A DNA stretch of 64,000 nt from Triops longicaudatus. Its lineage: Eukaryota > Arthropoda > Branchiopoda > Notostraca > Triopsidae. Of this stretch, positions 60,754 through 64,000 are shown piece by piece. Positions within the stretch are counted from its first letter, which is position 1. Each line of letters begins with the position of its first letter. The position numbers and the translations under genes were made by a program. The notes beneath the pieces were generated by a model. The model saw nothing but the letters and a program-made list of their open reading frames with translations. It was not told the origin of the DNA and did not search any database. Where the stretch lies: the NCBI GenBank assembly GCA_022885665.1, contig JAGQDJ010000564.1, positions 62,001 to 126,000 on the forward strand. The letters run 5' to 3'.

Positions 60754-62862
60754 TTATTTATTCATATTATCGCCCAAGACAAGTTCTCTCACTATCTCTC
60801 TCAAACTCGGGTCAAATTCTTCGTCAAGTTCCTGGCAAAGTTGGACAGCCATGTTCTGGAAATGGTAATCTTCTGTCAAGATCAATTCCCCATACAAGTA
60901 CGCCCCCATGGCTTGGTTTTCGCGCAAAAAACGCGTCACTTGGGGCAACCCCTTTTTATAACGATGACTGATGACCAGTTCACACCAGCGATGTAATATG
61001 TCAACGTTGCCATTCAACACTTGGTAATGTAGCACAAATTTTGCCAGGTCGCCTTGCGATAAGCGAATGTCGTTCCTAAGTAATTTATCCATCAACATCA
61101 GCAACGCATCGGAAAACAATTTATCAAGCCCTGCTAACTCGTTCAGTTTACGTTTCCGCGGGAAAGCCACCCGGTTTTGCCAAAATCTGAAATGCGTGTT
61201 TACCATGTCGACCCACGAATTTTCCGTCAGTAATTGAGCTACCAAAACATCCATCTCGGGTGGCAAATTGGCTTTGTCTAGCCAAGTCGAGCACAAAGAA
61301 TCGACTGTCAGCGAGCCGCTGTTTAATAACACAGGAAACGTCTCGAAATAGAGGCTGAGAAGGTCTCTGGAAGTGATCAAACATCCATGATACTTGTCCA
61401 CCAAATCTCTTAAAAACTGAAGAAAAGGCTTGAAGCCCGTCCAGGATGCAAGATACAGAAGAAAGAAGTACCCTTTCAAGTAATGCACTTGCAAGAAGGG
61501 CTTGTCGACGCGAGCAGCGTTGGGTACGGCCATCGCTTCCGCCGCATCTCCCATGGGTCTTAAACTTTGTAAGCTTTCGTCGGAATGCTCCAACTCGAGT
61601 TTCAACGTACGGTACTTGTTCAAGGCTCGCAACGACCGCCAGTGACGATGCATTTCCGCATTTTGGCTTCGTAACCACTGCTCGTGAACAACATCCTCCA
61701 AGAAGGTCGCAAAGCCCTCGCTTAACCACTCTTCGCTCCAATTACGCGGGCCGATAGTGATGCCGAAATAGCTGTGGCTGAATTCATGGGCCAGTTGCAC
61801 CAAGTTGCACGGTTCGCCTTCGAACAAACTTGGGGATACAAAGATTAACGACGGATTAGCTAAGCCTAAACTGGAAAAGCTCCGAGGTAACACGACAAGG
61901 TCAGTCTTGCAGAACGGATAAGGGCCCAAAATTTGCTGTAACGAAGAGACATAGCTCGGGATACACGGTTTTAGTATTGTCCAAATTCGTTCTACGCAAG
62001 AAACAGGGCTTATTAACCGAAACCGAAGGGGCTTAAAGTCCCCTTCCTGGTACGGGCAACGATAAGGGCTGTGTAAACAGTTTACTGGCTTTGGAATTAC
62101 ATGACCATTCGAAATCGACTCAAGCGGGACTTCCCGGATGGTATACTTGCCCACTGCGATAGCGAAGGTACACATGGGCAAAACCATTCGGGTATACGAA
62201 TAATATAACAGGTACGCATTATCGTTCGTAACGTGGAGCTCAGGTTCGATGTCGCCAGTGGTAAGCACGACGTAACTTGTGGGAGCTTTAATTATGCATT
62301 GCCACGTAGCCATGGCCGTAGGTACATCTTGGCAAGGAAACAAAGACCGATTATTAATCCAGCTGCCGGGAGTAAAAAGACACGGGTTGTTATCCTGGTC
62401 GGTTCGCCAGAGCGTTGAAATGTTTTCCTTCGCATTCGGAGTCGTGTAAGTGATGCAAATTGCCCGGGGAAATTCAATCTTGCTTATCGCGGAATCAGCA
62501 GTCCAAATTTGCAGACTCCAGGGATTGACGCAAAAAGGGAGTTCTGAACGTGGCTTGGCAAGCCAACTTACTAAACTTGAGTAGGAAATTTTGGCCTCGG
62601 TGCTAAGTAAGTACGCTTCAACTTCGCTTGCAGCCGTATTAATAATTTCTACCTTGGAAATATTCAAGTACCGGGCGTCCAGTATGATTGTATGCGTTTC
62701 AGGGCTCTTCGTGGGCTTATTTACAAGTTCTACGAAAGCAACAGTAACCCCTTCGATAAGCTGTGTCGCGAAGTTGATGTCGAAAGATAAGCCATAGTGC
62801 GGTATGTGGATATCGGCGATATTGGCTTCTAGCGGCAGGTCGGTTTCCGAAGTACTTGCCAT
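60754..62862 (-). CDS. AOPEP: Aminopeptidase O-like M1 metallopeptidase, single exon
   Basis: Zinc aminopeptidase of the M1 family, 702 aa (human AOPEP 819). The zinc site is intact: HEFSH at 359-363 with the third ligand E382, 18 residues later, in WLSEGFATFLED. The usual M1 GxMEN exopeptidase motif is replaced by SSLGLANPS, which matches the SSLGMASP-type sequence of AOPEP rather than APN or LTA4H. The C-terminal half keeps FLQVHYLKGYFFLLYL, HRWCELVISHRYKKG and ENQAMGAYLYGELILTED, as in AOPEP. The start ATG has context GCTATGGCA. There is no intron in 2.1 kb, unlike its neighbours. The stop codon overlaps an AATAAA (60762-60757), implying a very short 3' UTR. N-terminal aminopeptidase activity on peptides is inferred from the family. 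Confidence 0.93.
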   Translation of the reverse strand: MASTSETDLPLEANIADIHIPHYGLSFDINFATQLIEGVTVAFVELVNKPTKSPETHTIILDARYLNISKVEIINTAASEVEAYLLSTEAKISYSSLVSWLAKPRSELPFCVNPWSLQIWTADSAISKIEFPRAICITYTTPNAKENISTLWRTDQDNNPCLFTPGSWINNRSLFPCQDVPTAMATWQCIIKAPTSYVVLTTGDIEPELHVTNDNAYLLYYSYTRMVLPMCTFAIAVGKYTIREVPLESISNGHVIPKPVNCLHSPYRCPYQEGDFKPLRFRLISPVSCVERIWTILKPCIPSYVSSLQQILGPYPFCKTDLVVLPRSFSSLGLANPSLIFVSPSLFEGEPCNLVQLAHEFSHSYFGITIGPRNWSEEWLSEGFATFLEDVVHEQWLRSQNAEMHRHWRSLRALNKYRTLKLELEHSDESLQSLRPMGDAAEAMAVPNAARVDKPFLQVHYLKGYFFLLYLASWTGFKPFLQFLRDLVDKYHGCLITSRDLLSLYFETFPVLLNSGSLTVDSLCSTWLDKANLPPEMDVLVAQLLTENSWVDMVNTHFRFWQNRVAFPRKRKLNELAGLDKLFSDALLMLMDKLLRNDIRLSQGDLAKFVLHYQVLNGNVDILHRWCELVISHRYKKGLPQVTRFLRENQAMGAYLYGELILTEDYHFQNMAVQLCQELDEEFDPSLREIVRELVLGDNMNK

Positions 62863-64000
62863 AGCAACATGTAGACTTACGAGTTAAACCAGTCTCCTAC
62901 ACTTTACTGACTCTCATTAAGCTACTGTTATCTTCAAGAATTCACTGTTACACCCTGGAGGCAATTTGAAGCTGAAGGTCTCGCGGCGTTGAGAAAAAAT
63001 TGACAAGGCCGTACATCGAATAACTTTTCGAATTTAATTGCTAATACAAGACGTTTTAAAAATAAATTTCGGAGGTAGGAAATATAAAGAAAATGTAAGA
63101 ATCACTGCCGACTTACCAAATGCTTAAATGATTTTGCTTCAAAACAGTCAAGATTAGCGGTACACAATAGCACGTTTCTCGCAGGATAACAAACAGAATA
63201 CTGGGCAATGAAGACCCTTTTGTTACCCTTAATAGGCTTGGGTTGGACGTAGCTTACGGTACTTCGTGCACGTAGAACTACGAATTATCTGAAGGATTAT
63301 TCGGAGAATGAGACGCCCATCGTGAGATAGAGAGAGATTTAACTGTAAATCACAAAAAGTGAAATGACTTGACCCATATTGGGTTGTATCTCACCCCTTC
63401 TGACCCTGAATTGCAAATGAATTAACTTAAACTCATTGACTTTCGCTTTTTTCTATGCTAATGGTAATTTACTTTCGAAGACTTTCGAAGCTATATTTAT
63501 ACAATATAGAGAACACAAATGGGTATCTACTACAGGTATTTTTTTTTTTAGTTTGTCTCACTTCTAAGAACGGTTTTTCAAAAAAGTAAAAATGTTAGTC
63601 GAAACTTACACTACTTTCTCTAGGTTTTGCATATTTTTTTAGCTGATTTAATTAATACCAACTTTGTTTGGAACTTATACAAAATTATTATTATTCGAAC
63701 TTCGAATTTGTTCCAAAGATTCCGTTGGGCATCCCAATATTGCGAACATTTTTCTCGGTGACGGATTTTTAGCTGCACTTCAATTTAGCCGGTATCATAT
63801 TAATTCTTCTCGCGGTGCTTAAAAGATGCACAGTAGGAATCGTGCGTCTTAAACAGTCTCAGATTACAAACTTCAGTGCCCTCCGTTTAAGTTGAGCTGC
63901 TTGGGACCGGACTGAAAAATTCGTCTTAGGCGGAGTTCTGTTTTATTAGATGGTGCATTTATGGCAACTTTATTAGGACAGAAAATGCAACTAAGAATAC
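62863..64000. other. Upstream of AOPEP; no gene recognised
   Basis: AT-rich. Contains a perfect 10-bp tandem duplication ACTTTCGAAG at 63471-63490. Presumably includes the AOPEP promoter at its left end; no TATA box was identified. Confidence 0.5.

Overview
This is a nuclear arthropod genome segment, most likely pancrustacean (crustacean-like). I infer this from an arthropod-type tachykinin receptor, an expanded tandem set of sigma-class glutathione S-transferases, an arthropod LRR/GPI surface protein, GT-AG introns mostly 50-120 bp long, compact exons and roughly 40% GC. The species cannot be named from the sequence. All gene models were built by hand from reading frames, splice sites, intron phase and remembered family sequences. 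No alignment or search was run.

Layout. 1-4930 (+): 3' end of a tachykinin-like GPCR, with a candidate tail exon after a 3.9 kb intron. 7408-10778 (+): myo-inositol-1-phosphate synthase with a TATA promoter and a 5' UTR intron. 11291-11820: a TIR element. 12426-15993 (+): splicing factor 1. 17175-19827 (+): TM9SF3. 20289-27148 (-): five sigma GST genes head-to-tail, in two structural subtypes. 29552-30339 (-) and 30747-32497 (+): TMA16 and QTRT2, divergent over about 0.4 kb. 32.5-43.1 kb: a gene-poor stretch with one candidate coding exon. 43165-53056 (+): a four-TM, PPxY-bearing protein resembling the FAM189/ENTREP family; its large first intron carries two miniature TIR elements. 53312-56877 (-): a 1,077-residue LRR protein with a C-terminal FN3-like domain and a GPI-type tail. 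59993-60666 (-) and 60754-62862 (-): ADI1 and AOPEP, only 87 bp apart. 56.9-60 kb and 62.9-64 kb show no gene.

Most genes are housekeeping and functionally unrelated: inositol synthesis, branch-point recognition, secretory-pathway trafficking, 60S biogenesis, tRNA queuosine, methionine salvage and peptide trimming. The clearest genomic stories are the GST array with an unusual 16-nt first coding exon in two copies, three families of short TIR elements (one carrying a perfect CRE palindrome), overlapping or very tight gene ends (TM9SF3/GST, AOPEP/ADI1), and far-upstream first exons supported by intron phase. I found no CRISPR array, rRNA, tRNA or intact autonomous transposon.
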